DNA of 37,503 nucleotides. It comes from an uncultured Bacteroidales bacterium. GTDB taxonomy: Bacteria; Bacteroidota; Bacteroidia; Bacteroidales; Paludibacteraceae. Shown piece after piece: positions 30,795-37,503 of the stretch. The stretch lies in NCBI GenBank assembly GCA_902798965.1, contig CADBYS010000029.1:1-37503 (forward strand), read 5' to 3'. The notes beneath the pieces are model-generated. The model was not told the origin of the DNA and made no database searches. It saw nothing but the letters and a program-made list of their open reading frames with translations. A program made the translations under genes and the position numbers. Each line of letters begins with the position of its first letter. The stretch's first letter is position 1.

Positions 30795-33700
30795 TTAGAA
30801 CGTTACTTTAGTTCCGAGTGTTACGGTCAGCGGAATAGGATAGCCGAAGGTCGGGTTCTCAGGATCTACTCCGGTGAACTTAGCCGAGTGGATTGTGAAT
30901 ACGTTCTGTGCCGACAGATACCAGCGCCAGTTCTGCATCATCATCTTGCTGCACGCACTCTGTGGGAGGTTGTATCCCAACTGCAGGTTACGCAGCTTGA
31001 GGAACGAACCGTCTTCCACGAAATACGTGCTGACACGCGTCTCATTGTTGTTATTGTTCGTCGAAAGCGCGGGTATATTGCTATCGGGATTGGCAGGACT
31101 CCAGGCATCCAACACGCGCGTACCTTTATTCAGGTTAGCCACGTTCACGCCGCTCCAGAGGTCGGTCTGCTCCTTGTAGTCCTTGGTGATGACCTGCACG
31201 CCTCCTACACCTTGGAAGAATATGGTGAGGTCGAAGCCTTTGTACTCGAAATAGAAGTTCGCACCGAACGAAACGGCAGGTACCGGAGAATAAATCCAAT
31301 CCTGGTCAGCTTCGGTGATGATACCGTCGCCGTTCAAGTCACGATAGCGAATACGACCGAGGCCTGCACCTTCCTGAATAGCGTGGTTGTCAATCTCCTC
31401 TTGCGACTTGAATATACCATCTGCGATGTAACCCACCTGCGAACCGATTGCATGTCCGATTACAGACTTAACGCCGTTACCGCCGAAGGTACCACGGGCA
31501 GCTACTGTTGCCGGCAGATCGACGACGGTGTTGCTGTAATGTGAGAGGTTGCCCGTGATGTCGTACTTGAAGCCGGTCTTGGTCTGGTTGCGGTAGCCGA
31601 GGCTGAGCTCAACACCCATGTTATCTACAGCACCGGCGTTCACCCATTGTGAAGCGCCTTCGCCCATTACACCGATACCGTCCATTAGTACAAGGATATC
31701 CTTGGTCTGCTTGTAGAACCAGTCGAACGAACCATATAAACTTTGCTTAAAGAACGCGAAGTCAAGACCGGCATTGGTCTGTGTAGTCGTTTCCCACTTG
31801 ATATCATCGTTACCAATCTGAATACGGCGGAAACCCGAAGGCAGGATGCTACCGCCGTTCGTGCCGGCGATATCATACGACGTACCGTAACTCTGACCAC
31901 CGTTCTCGTTCACACCGTAGTTGGATTCATAGATCGTATAACGCGCGGTAGAAGCGATATCCTGATTACCCGTCTGTCCCCATGACGCACGGATCTTAAG
32001 ATCATCGAGCCAGGACGAAGCCTCGCTCATGAACTTCTCTTGCGAGATACGCCAACCGGCAGACACGGAGGGGAAGAACGCAAAACGGTTGTTCTTACCG
32101 AATCGGCTCGAGCCGTCATAGCGGGCGGTGAACGATATCAGATAACGATTATCGTAGGTGTAGTTTGCTTTGCCGAAGAACGAGATGAGCGAGAAGCTGC
32201 CCGCACCGCCGTACGACTGCGCTTTGCCCGTACCGGCAGAAGGCCACATATAGGTCGGGTTGAGCACGATGAAGTCCTCTTTGTATGCAGAGAACCATTC
32301 GTCCGTCTGATGGTTCAACTCCGTACCGAGCATGAAGTCCGCACGGTGCTTGCCGATCTCCAGATTGTAAGTAGCCACAGCGTTCCACATCCATTTTGTC
32401 CAATGCTCTTGCTTGGCTTCAACGGCGTTCTTGTCGTTGGCCACCACACCATCGGTGATAGGATAGGTGAAGAAACGTTGACGCTTCTGTGCGTAGTCAA
32501 TACCCGCTGTGGTGCGGATATGCAGACCTTTGACGGGGTTGATATCCAGGAATACATTACCGAACACACGCCAATAGACGTAGCGGTTGTCTTTGTTGCG
32601 CGTCAGGATCGAAAGGGGATTCTCACGTTGCGGAAAACCGCTGGACGAGGGAGCTTGCGCCAGTTCGCCATTGGTGTTATACACGGGCAGCAAGGGGTGA
32701 TACTGCAGCACACTGTTGATGAATCCGCCCGGTGCACCTACTTCCGAAGTACGGCTGAAGGTGAAGTTCTCACCGATTGTCACCTTGTCATTGAGCATCT
32801 TGTAATCGCTGTTGATACGTCCGGAGAAACGGTCGAAATCGGTCATCTTGATGATGCCGTCGTTGCGGTAGTAACCGAGCGAGAAGAAACTGCTTCCTTT
32901 CTGACTGCCACGGGATACGGAAACATTGTAGTTCTGAATCATTCCGGGGCGTGTCGTCTCTGCAAACCAGTCAGTATTGCCTACTGGTACGGTACCGGCA
33001 TCATCCAGATATTTGTTGAGCATGATGTTATTGAGCACCGGTTGTCCTTGTGCATTATAGCCCCAGTTGTAGCGGTAGCCTAACACGTTGGTGTTCGGAT
33101 CAGATGTGCCGTCATTGATGTATGCTTGCCAGAGTGCACGACCGTACTCCTCGGAGTTGAGAACCTTCATCCGATTAACGTACGACTGCACGGCTACCGA
33201 CGCATCAAGCGAAACACTGAGGGCACCTTCTTTTCCGCGCTTGGTGGTGATAATGATTACACCGTTCGCCGCGCGCGAACCGTATATACTCGCGCTCGCG
33301 GCATCTTTCAGAATCTGAATGCTCTCGATATCGTTCGGGTTGAGCTCGTGCATGCCGGATTTGGTAGGCACACCGTCGATGATGTACAGCGGGTCGTTGT
33401 CGTTCAGCGTGCCCACGCCGCGGATACGAACTGTTGCTGCACCGGAGGGGTTACCGTCGGCAGCGATGTTCAGTCCCGGCACCTTACCTTGCAAGGCTTT
33501 CATCGGGTTGTTCTCCTGTTGTTTCTCCAGATCCGCCGAGCTGACGGCACTCACAGCACCGGTGAGGTCAGCCTTACGCTGAGCGGTATAACCTGTCACG
33601 ATGACCTCTTCCAATATTTCACTGTCTTCCGACAGACTAACCATCATTCCTTTGGCAGCTGCCAAGGTCTGTGATTTGAATCCGACATAGGATATGGTAA

Positions 33701-33914
33701 CCTGCGCATCTGCGTTAACCGTAAGCGTGAAGTTTCCGTCGAAGTCGGTAATCGTACCGTTCGTTGTGCCTTCCTCCAGCACCGACGCACCGATGATAGG
33801 CTCGCCGGTTGATGCCTCAACAACCGTACCTGAGGCTACGTTCTGCGCAGCTGCCGATACGATGCCGAGTAACATTAGTAGAAAGGCTACGATTAGTGAT
33901 TTGTTTTTCTTCAT
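30795..33914 (-). CDS. susC: SusC-like TonB-dependent outer-membrane transporter
   Basis: A 1039-residue TonB-dependent transporter of the SusC/RagA type. A signal peptide (about 1-24, LIVAFLLMLLGIVSAAAQ) is followed by a carboxypeptidase D regulatory-like domain ('GEPIIGASVLEEGTTNGTITDFDGNFTL'). The plug has the SusC signatures 'MKALQGKVPGLNI', 'VRIRGVGTLNDNDPLYIIDGVP' and 'DAASASIYGSRAANGVIIITTK', then a long barrel ending GTKVTF. It imports oligosaccharides with energy from TonB-ExbBD. The frame is open to 34031, but the promoter's -7 element at 33965-33972 falls inside that extension, so the ATG at 33914 is the start. First gene of the PUL operon. Confidence 0.93.
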   Translation of the reverse strand: MKKNKSLIVAFLLMLLGIVSAAAQNVASGTVVEASTGEPIIGASVLEEGTTNGTITDFDGNFTLTVNADAQVTISYVGFKSQTLAAAKGMMVSLSEDSEILEEVIVTGYTAQRKADLTGAVSAVSSADLEKQQENNPMKALQGKVPGLNIAADGNPSGAATVRIRGVGTLNDNDPLYIIDGVPTKSGMHELNPNDIESIQILKDAASASIYGSRAANGVIIITTKRGKEGALSVSLDASVAVQSYVNRMKVLNSEEYGRALWQAYINDGTSDPNTNVLGYRYNWGYNAQGQPVLNNIMLNKYLDDAGTVPVGNTDWFAETTRPGMIQNYNVSVSRGSQKGSSFFSLGYYRNDGIIKMTDFDRFSGRINSDYKMLNDKVTIGENFTFSRTSEVGAPGGFINSVLQYHPLLPVYNTNGELAQAPSSSGFPQRENPLSILTRNKDNRYVYWRVFGNVFLDINPVKGLHIRTTAGIDYAQKRQRFFTYPITDGVVANDKNAVEAKQEHWTKWMWNAVATYNLEIGKHRADFMLGTELNHQTDEWFSAYKEDFIVLNPTYMWPSAGTGKAQSYGGAGSFSLISFFGKANYTYDNRYLISFTARYDGSSRFGKNNRFAFFPSVSAGWRISQEKFMSEASSWLDDLKIRASWGQTGNQDIASTARYTIYESNYGVNENGGQSYGTSYDIAGTNGGSILPSGFRRIQIGNDDIKWETTTQTNAGLDFAFFKQSLYGSFDWFYKQTKDILVLMDGIGVMGEGASQWVNAGAVDNMGVELSLGYRNQTKTGFKYDITGNLSHYSNTVVDLPATVAARGTFGGNGVKSVIGHAIGSQVGYIADGIFKSQEEIDNHAIQEGAGLGRIRYRDLNGDGIITEADQDWIYSPVPAVSFGANFYFEYKGFDLTIFFQGVGGVQVITKDYKEQTDLWSGVNVANLNKGTRVLDAWSPANPDSNIPALSTNNNNNETRVSTYFVEDGSFLKLRNLQLGYNLPQSACSKMMMQNWRWYLSAQNVFTIHSAKFTGVDPENPTFGYPIPLTVTLGTKVTF

Positions 33915-33964
33915 GATTGTGTATGATTTGGTATTTGTTTGCATTGCTTTACCGAATGCGACTG

Positions 33965-33996
33965 CAAAGGTACAACAATTTTTGCATATATACAAA
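33965..33996 (-). promoter_or_regulatory. Promoter of the susC operon
   Basis: On the - strand, -33 TTTG (33993-33996) and -7 TACCTTTG (33965-33972) are 20 bases apart. TGCATATATA (33983-33992) lies between the two boxes; TGCATATAT also sits next to the -33 boxes at 35598-35608 and 35687-35698. Confidence 0.8.
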
Positions 33997-34002
33997 AAAT
34001 AA

Positions 34003-34071
34003 TGTTGCAAAATGTACCACTCGTGTTTCATTCAACAAAGTGGATACACTTTACAACATTTTTGCAACATT
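34003..34071. promoter_or_regulatory. Inverted repeat upstream of susC, candidate operator
   Basis: AATGTTGCAAAATGT (34003-34017) faces ACATTTTTGCAACATT (34056-34071) with one extra T, centred in the gap between the regulator gene and the susC promoter. It is the right place for an activator such as the upstream AraC-type regulator. Binding is not shown. Confidence 0.45.
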
Positions 34072-34082
34072 TTTGATATGTT

Positions 34083-35555
34083 TTACCGCTGCCCGGGCAG
34101 GTGCCCGAAGTAATCGTTGTAGTATTTGCTGAAATACCCGGGATTGGAGAATCCGAGTTCTCTGGCAATCTGCTTCACTGTTTTGTCGGTTGTTCGCAGC
34201 ATCTCATCGGCACGTATCAGTCGTCGCTCTCGGATATATTCCATCGGTCCTTTGCCGGTGATAGCCTTCACGCGTCGGAACAGTTGTGTTCTGTCCATCT
34301 GCAACGCGTCAGCCAGATACTCCACGTTCAGACGGGAGTCCGTCAGGTTGTCATCCACAATCTGCCTCATCCGCTCGGCAAACGCCACATCGCGTGTATT
34401 GAGTTGGATGGCTTCCTGTACCTCTTCCAGTTGCGGTAGAATCTTGCGGTCAATCTCCTTTTGCAAGCGGTGTTGCATATATACCACAAATAGGATGGCC
34501 AGCACCAGCAGTAGTCCCACAATCACGATGATAACGATCATGAGCGTTCTTTCTGAGCGCATCGTCTGCAAATCGCTATTGGCTTGCATTCGAACAATCT
34601 TCAGTGTTTCCAAATCGTGCAAACGTGCCTGATAATGCTTGAGTAGCGGATAGGCGGATGTAGCATCGATCATTATCGTTTCCAGTACCGAATCCCGTGC
34701 ATAAGGTTCATTGGCTATGATTTGTGCAGCCGTCTGAATCAGCAAGTCACCTCTCGAAGGATAGAGTGCTGTACATTCGATGTCACCGTCCACAATAGCT
34801 TGCAAACCTACGATGATACCGTCCACGCCCATTATATGCACACTGCCCTTACCGTAACCTTTCGTGTCACGTACTGCCTGCGCGGCACTGATAGCCATCA
34901 GATCGTTCTGAGCCACTATCGCTTCTACATCCATATGTGTACGTAGGTACTCGCGAACCGTTTTGTAGGCATCTTGCCAACCGGGTAATGACACTATTAT
35001 CGGCTGCTCTCCCTTACCATCCATCATTTGCAAACCGTCGGTTAGTCCTTGATGTCGTTGTTTCTCCGGCATCGAACCGGGCATACCACACACCTCTATC
35101 ACGTGTAGCGGATGATCAGAGTTGCGCTGAATGCTTTGTACCCATTCTGCCATCAACGTGCCTACGTGGTAATTGTCGCCGCCTATGAAAGCAGTCCACT
35201 CATTGCCCGATACTCTGCGGTCGGCTATAATAACAGGTATGCCTGCGCGGAATGCGCGTGTGATAGCGGGACGAACCTCCTCAGCCTCGTTCGGACTAAC
35301 GATAAGCACATCCACGCGCTCCTTGATGAAGCTGTCGATCTGAGCACACTGCAATATGCTGTTACCGTACGCCACGCGGCGATGCAGCGATATGTCGGGG
35401 TGTAACAGGATCTCACGATCCATCTCCGCATTCATCTTCTGCCGCCATGCGTCGTCCAAACATTGGCTCATACCCACTTTATATCTGCCTTGATGAGACG
35501 TACAACCCGTCAGTATTATAAGCAATACACATGTGCAAAAAAATATATTTCGCAT
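34083..35555 (-). CDS. Membrane-spanning sugar-binding/AraC hybrid regulator of the PUL
   Basis: A 490-residue regulator. An N-terminal hydrophobic segment with a lipobox-like LTGC (Cys18) is followed by a periplasmic-binding-protein type 1 domain (about 25-305, Peripla_BP_4-like; 'PVIIADRRV', 'AFIGGDNYHVG', 'VAQNDLMAISA', 'IMGVDG'). One transmembrane helix follows (about 338-360), then a short coiled coil and a C-terminal AraC domain (about 392-490; 'LADALQMDRTQLFRRVKAI', 'IARELGFSNPGYFSKYYNDYFG'). There is no histidine kinase or receiver domain, unlike the hybrid two-component sensors usual for fructan PULs. It presumably senses a periplasmic sugar and activates susC 168 bases downstream. 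The ATG at 35555 is chosen because that at 35579 overlaps the promoter. Confidence 0.87.
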   Translation of the reverse strand: MRNIFFCTCVLLIILTGCTSHQGRYKVGMSQCLDDAWRQKMNAEMDREILLHPDISLHRRVAYGNSILQCAQIDSFIKERVDVLIVSPNEAEEVRPAITRAFRAGIPVIIADRRVSGNEWTAFIGGDNYHVGTLMAEWVQSIQRNSDHPLHVIEVCGMPGSMPEKQRHQGLTDGLQMMDGKGEQPIIVSLPGWQDAYKTVREYLRTHMDVEAIVAQNDLMAISAAQAVRDTKGYGKGSVHIMGVDGIIVGLQAIVDGDIECTALYPSRGDLLIQTAAQIIANEPYARDSVLETIMIDATSAYPLLKHYQARLHDLETLKIVRMQANSDLQTMRSERTLMIVIIVIVGLLLVLAILFVVYMQHRLQKEIDRKILPQLEEVQEAIQLNTRDVAFAERMRQIVDDNLTDSRLNVEYLADALQMDRTQLFRRVKAITGKGPMEYIRERRLIRADEMLRTTDKTVKQIARELGFSNPGYFSKYYNDYFGHLPGQR

Positions 35556-35576
35556 GATACAACATTTTTCAGCATG

Positions 35577-35608
35577 CAAAGTTACGAAAAAAATTTCATA
35601 TATGCAAG
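35577..35608 (-). promoter_or_regulatory. Promoter of the PUL regulator gene
   Basis: On the - strand, -33 CTTG (35605-35608) and -7 TAACTTTG (35577-35584) are 20 bases apart, with TGCATATATG beside the -33 box. The predicted leader is only about 15 bases. Confidence 0.75.
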
Positions 35609-35686
35609 AGGAAAGTGCATTTTTCTGGAAAAATAAAAGAGAAAAATGCAGAATTTCGTAGAAAGATACATTTTATTGCTAAAATA

Positions 35687-35718
35687 CTTGCATATATCAA
35701 ATAACGGTCATACCTTTG
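35687..35718 (+). promoter_or_regulatory. Consensus promoter on the + strand directed antisense to xpt
   Basis: On the + strand, CTTG (35687-35690) and TACCTTTG (35711-35718) are 20 bases apart and share CTTGCATATAT with the regulator promoter. The predicted start, about 35725, falls in the palindrome GTTTTTACGTAAAAAAC (35723-35739). There is no credible + strand gene downstream, only the antisense of xpt. Confidence 0.55.
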
Positions 35719-35760
35719 TGCAGTTTTTACGTAAAAAACCGAACAATAGAAATGAGTGTG

Positions 35761-36333
35761 TTATTCAACAACGAGGGAATTATCGGTATTGATGCGGATG
35801 ATCTTGGCCAGGGAGTGGTACTCGATGTTGTGGTCGCGAAGGAATTGTCCGCCTTTTGCGAAGGTTTTCTCCACCAGGAAGCCCATGCCGATGATCTCGG
35901 CGCCGGATTGACGGCAGAAGTCAATTACGCTACCGGAGGCGTGTCCGTCAGCCAGGAAATCATCGATAAAAATGATCTTATCGTCTCTGGTGAGGAACTC
36001 TTTGGCGATGCAGACGGTTGTGGTGTCGGCTTTGGTGAACGAGTACACCCACGACTTAAAGGACTCGTCCACGTTCTTCGGGTTGTGCTTCTTGATGAAC
36101 ACGACCGGCAGATTCATCAGATATCCGAGCATGATTGCCGGAGCGATGCCTGATGCTTCGATCGTTACGATCCGTGTAGCGCCTTTGTCCCTAAATATCC
36201 GTTCGAACTCCTTGGCGCAGCGCATAGTGAGTTGCGGATCGATCTGATGATTGATGAATCGTCCTACCAGCACGACATTGCCTTCGGCTTTGCCGATGCC
36301 ATCACGGAGTATACGTTGTTTTAGTTCTTCCAT
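35761..36333 (-). CDS. xpt: Xanthine phosphoribosyltransferase
   Basis: A 190-residue type I phosphoribosyltransferase that makes XMP from xanthine and PRPP in purine salvage. The PRPP-binding loop is 'KIIFIDDFLADGHA' (about 119-132). 'IEASGIAPA' (58-66) and the N-terminal 'LVGRFINHQIDP' match Xpt, and 190 residues is the normal length. It is cytosolic. It stands alone, between the PUL regulator (182 bases downstream of its stop) and a 230-base gap. No purine riboswitch or consensus promoter is apparent in that gap. A + strand promoter just beyond its 3' end could produce antisense RNA to it. Confidence 0.92.
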   Translation of the reverse strand: MEELKQRILRDGIGKAEGNVVLVGRFINHQIDPQLTMRCAKEFERIFRDKGATRIVTIEASGIAPAIMLGYLMNLPVVFIKKHNPKNVDESFKSWVYSFTKADTTTVCIAKEFLTRDDKIIFIDDFLADGHASGSVIDFCRQSGAEIIGMGFLVEKTFAKGGQFLRDHNIEYHSLAKIIRINTDNSLVVE

Positions 36334-36565
36334 TATTGTTTGATTTTATATGAATTATTTTATATTTCCCATTCTATCCCTCTCAAGCAAGCGGGGAGTT
36401 TTGTGCCGGCGGATAGGATATGTTATTAACAATCATAGTAAGCTGGTCATATATACCGGTACAAGCAGAGTTTCTCTGTCTTTGCGGAAATCTTTTGTAT
36501 AAACCAAGTATCGATTACTAATTATTGATGAGTATTTCTCACAAAAAGCATCCAACGAGCATATG
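36334..36565. other. Gap between xpt and BRO-like gene, no feature recognised
   Basis: The 232 bases are AT-rich near xpt and contain no reading frame, strong hairpin or TAnnTTTG promoter that I can defend. They may include the missing 3' part of the truncated BRO-type gene in decayed form. Confidence 0.4.
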
Positions 36566-36898
36566 TCAAAAACTTTGTGCTATCCCCAAAATCTTCAAGG
36601 AGACATTCTGATTGATTTGGTTGAGCGTTGCTACGCCTCCAAGCATCTCCGCTTTACGCATTTTGCCGTCAGGCGCTTCAAACTTGAAGTGGTTAGTGTC
36701 ACTAACCAGTTGAATTCCTTCTTTTGCGAATTTGCCTTTTAGATACTTCCAATAGTTTCGACATTTCGTGTAGTCTTCCTCGTTGTTGATGGCGCGCACC
36801 ACGTCCGTAGCGGAAAAATACCACTTGCTGTCGGTATCGCTCCACACCGCACGAACCTTTTGGTCGTTAAAGAATCGTATCGATTTTTTTGTGCTCAT
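36566..36898 (-). CDS. Truncated BRO-family antirepressor-like protein
   Basis: A 110-residue protein matching the N-terminal BRO/antirepressor domain of phage origin (PF02498). The visible pattern is 'IRFFNDQKVRAVWSDTDSKWYFSATDVVRAI' (about 7-37), then 'DYTKCRNYWKYLKGKF' and 'EGIQLVSDTNHFKFEAPDGKMRKAEML'. Full-length relatives of this type in Bacteroidales are, from memory, around 250-300 residues with a second domain. Here the sequence ends soon after the first domain with an unrelated tail (VSLKILGIAQSF), so the gene looks truncated or frameshifted, yet it keeps a good promoter. Members bind DNA or antagonise repressors. The placement next to a MAK-family gene suggests mobile-element remnants. 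Confidence 0.7.
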   Translation of the reverse strand: MSTKKSIRFFNDQKVRAVWSDTDSKWYFSATDVVRAINNEEDYTKCRNYWKYLKGKFAKEGIQLVSDTNHFKFEAPDGKMRKAEMLGGVATLNQINQNVSLKILGIAQSF

Positions 36899-36968
36899 AA
36901 ACGCCTTTTATATGTCATTGGTATTATCTTCGCAGACGGAAAAAATTCCTATACGGAGAAATACGCTA

Positions 36969-37000
36969 CAAAGTTACGAAAAAAAAATGACATTTGCAAA
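36969..37000 (-). promoter_or_regulatory. Promoter of the BRO-like gene
   Basis: On the - strand, -33 TTTG (36997-37000) and -7 TAACTTTG (36969-36976) are 20 bases apart; the leader to the ATG at 36898 is about 65 bases. The spacer sequence is the same as a promoter-like stretch on the + strand at 2336-2363, which has lost its -7 box (TATATCCC). Confidence 0.8.
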
Positions 37001-37012
37001 TAATTTGCTGTA

Positions 37013-37074
37013 TTTTTGCAAAATTTCTGAATAACGCACAAAAAAAGCCGCAACCGCGGCTCTTTTTGTTAAGA
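37013..37074. repeat. Dispersed 62-base terminator repeat, copy after the MAK-family gene
   Basis: Matches 25053-25114 at 59 of 62 positions. The differences (TGA versus ACC) are confined to the hairpin loop. Confidence 0.85.
37041..37070 (-). terminator. Rho-independent terminator after the MAK-family gene D
   Basis: GCCGC-AACC-GCGGC stem with A and T runs on either side. On the - strand the stem is followed by a T run about 40 bases after the stop codon at 37110, and directly ahead of the BRO gene's promoter. Confidence 0.85.
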
Positions 37075-37109
37075 ATTAAGATGTAAGATCAATTCAACTT
37101 TTTACTCAT

Positions 37110-37502
37110 TCATCCATTTTCCCTTTCCCGAATCAATACTGCTCGGACGAAAGCGGGGAATTGCTTGTAAGGATCGGGGTCGGAGAGTTGTGCTCGCCAA
37201 CGTTGGTAGAGCTCCATGAAGCGGGGATGCGACTTGTCGCGGATGATGACTTGTGCGTCGCGGCAGGCTTGTTGCCAACTGCCTCGCTGGGCTTGTTCAC
37301 CTTGGGTGAGCGGGTGCTTGTCGTAGTCACGTTTGTTCTGCATGAAGAGTTCATTCGGGCCTGTACCGATCTCTTCCCCCGTGAGGGGGTCATGGAAATG
37401 TTTCTTCTTGGTGACCGTGATGTGATTCACACCTTGTTCTGTAGTTTTCTTTAATGCACCGGTGATGTCGTTTATCCCGTTGCTGGATTTGAAATGAGCC
37501 AT
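37110..37502 (-). CDS. Small MAK-family protein D (unknown function)
   Basis: A 130-residue basic protein whose start, 'MAHFKSSNGINDITGALKK', parallels those of the genes at 406 and 1423. A threonine/lysine-rich middle is followed by 'LTGEEIGTGPNELFMQNKRDYDKHPLT' and a helical segment 'QGEQAQRGSWQQACRDAQ', in the place of the family's helix. A further segment 'PRFMELYQRWRAQLSDPDPYKQF' completes it. No signal peptide or transmembrane segment is seen. Its start codon is one base from the window edge, so upstream context is missing. It is followed by a terminator and a truncated phage-type BRO gene. The function is unknown. Confidence 0.65.
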   Translation of the reverse strand: MAHFKSSNGINDITGALKKTTEQGVNHITVTKKKHFHDPLTGEEIGTGPNELFMQNKRDYDKHPLTQGEQAQRGSWQQACRDAQVIIRDKSHPRFMELYQRWRAQLSDPDPYKQFPAFVRAVLIRERENG

Positions 37503-37503
37503 G

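Noticed and set aside
33915-34031. 39-residue N-terminal extension of SusC
   Set aside because: It contains the -7 promoter element and precedes a normal signal peptide that starts at 33914.
35700-35745. Terminator for xpt
   Set aside because: The palindrome GTTTTTACGTAAAAAAC has no GC stem and overlaps the predicted + strand transcription start, so it is not a convincing terminator.
35716-36153. 145-codon + strand frame downstream of the + strand promoter
   Set aside because: It is antisense to xpt and its composition follows from the xpt codons. The promoter is kept as a finding, but the frame is not called as a gene.
36334-36420. Purine riboswitch upstream of xpt
   Set aside because: No three-way junction or conserved purine-riboswitch core could be found in the leader.

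Overview
The window comes from a member of the Bacteroidales (Bacteroidota), probably a gut commensal. The evidence is a SusC/SusD operon, a GldD lipoprotein, a bacterial GGGP-synthase-like protein, and a Porin_10-type outer-membrane protein. Six or more promoters match the Bacteroidota pattern (-33 TTTG, 20 bases, -7 TAnnTTTG), and Shine-Dalgarno sequences are mostly weak. I cannot assign a genus. No rRNA, tRNA, CRISPR array or complete insertion sequence is visible.

Layout. (1) 1-2363 is an accessory patch on the + strand. It holds a DUF5675-like gene, three short proteins that begin MAK(V/I) and lie among unusually structured intergenic DNA, a long RNA-like hairpin, and a tiny lipoprotein. 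A fourth member of the MAK family lies at the other end of the window (37110-37502, - strand), beside a truncated BRO-type antirepressor gene. (2) 2370-12358, - strand, is a housekeeping and glycogen block: mannose-1-phosphate guanylyltransferase, glycogen debranching enzyme, GT4 glycosyltransferase, GH57 amylase, a putative porin and a ClpC/ClpA-like unfoldase. (3) 12513-15653, + strand, carries gldD and a GGGP synthase homologue, then a second copy of the long hairpin, then tadA and a DUF1460 protein. (4) 15676-24744, - strand, is a tight six-gene cluster: secreted C1 peptidase, two type-B carboxylesterases, two YtcJ-like amidohydrolases and a MATE exporter. (5) 25145-35555, - strand, is a fructan-type polysaccharide utilisation locus (PUL): a membrane-spanning sugar-binding/AraC regulator, then susC, susD, a DUF4960 surface protein, a GH32 lipoprotein and a small secreted protein with a sorting-type tail. 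(6) 35761-36333 is xpt.

How it fits together. The PUL looks like a levan/inulin system of the kind known from Bacteroides: surface binding and cutting by the DUF4960 and GH32 lipoproteins, import through SusC/D, and sensing by a periplasmic sugar-binding domain. Here that domain is joined directly to an AraC DNA-binding domain rather than to a hybrid histidine kinase. The peptidase-esterase-amidohydrolase-MATE cluster looks like a scavenging or detoxification pathway, but its substrate cannot be read from sequence.

The most unusual signals are non-coding: (a) a roughly 120-base hairpin present twice with compensatory changes in its arms; (b) arrays of 7-8-base repeats placed in operon gaps, in signal-peptide codons and in protein linkers; (c) a repeated terminator-plus-promoter module, once expanded by a 40-bp tandem repeat.
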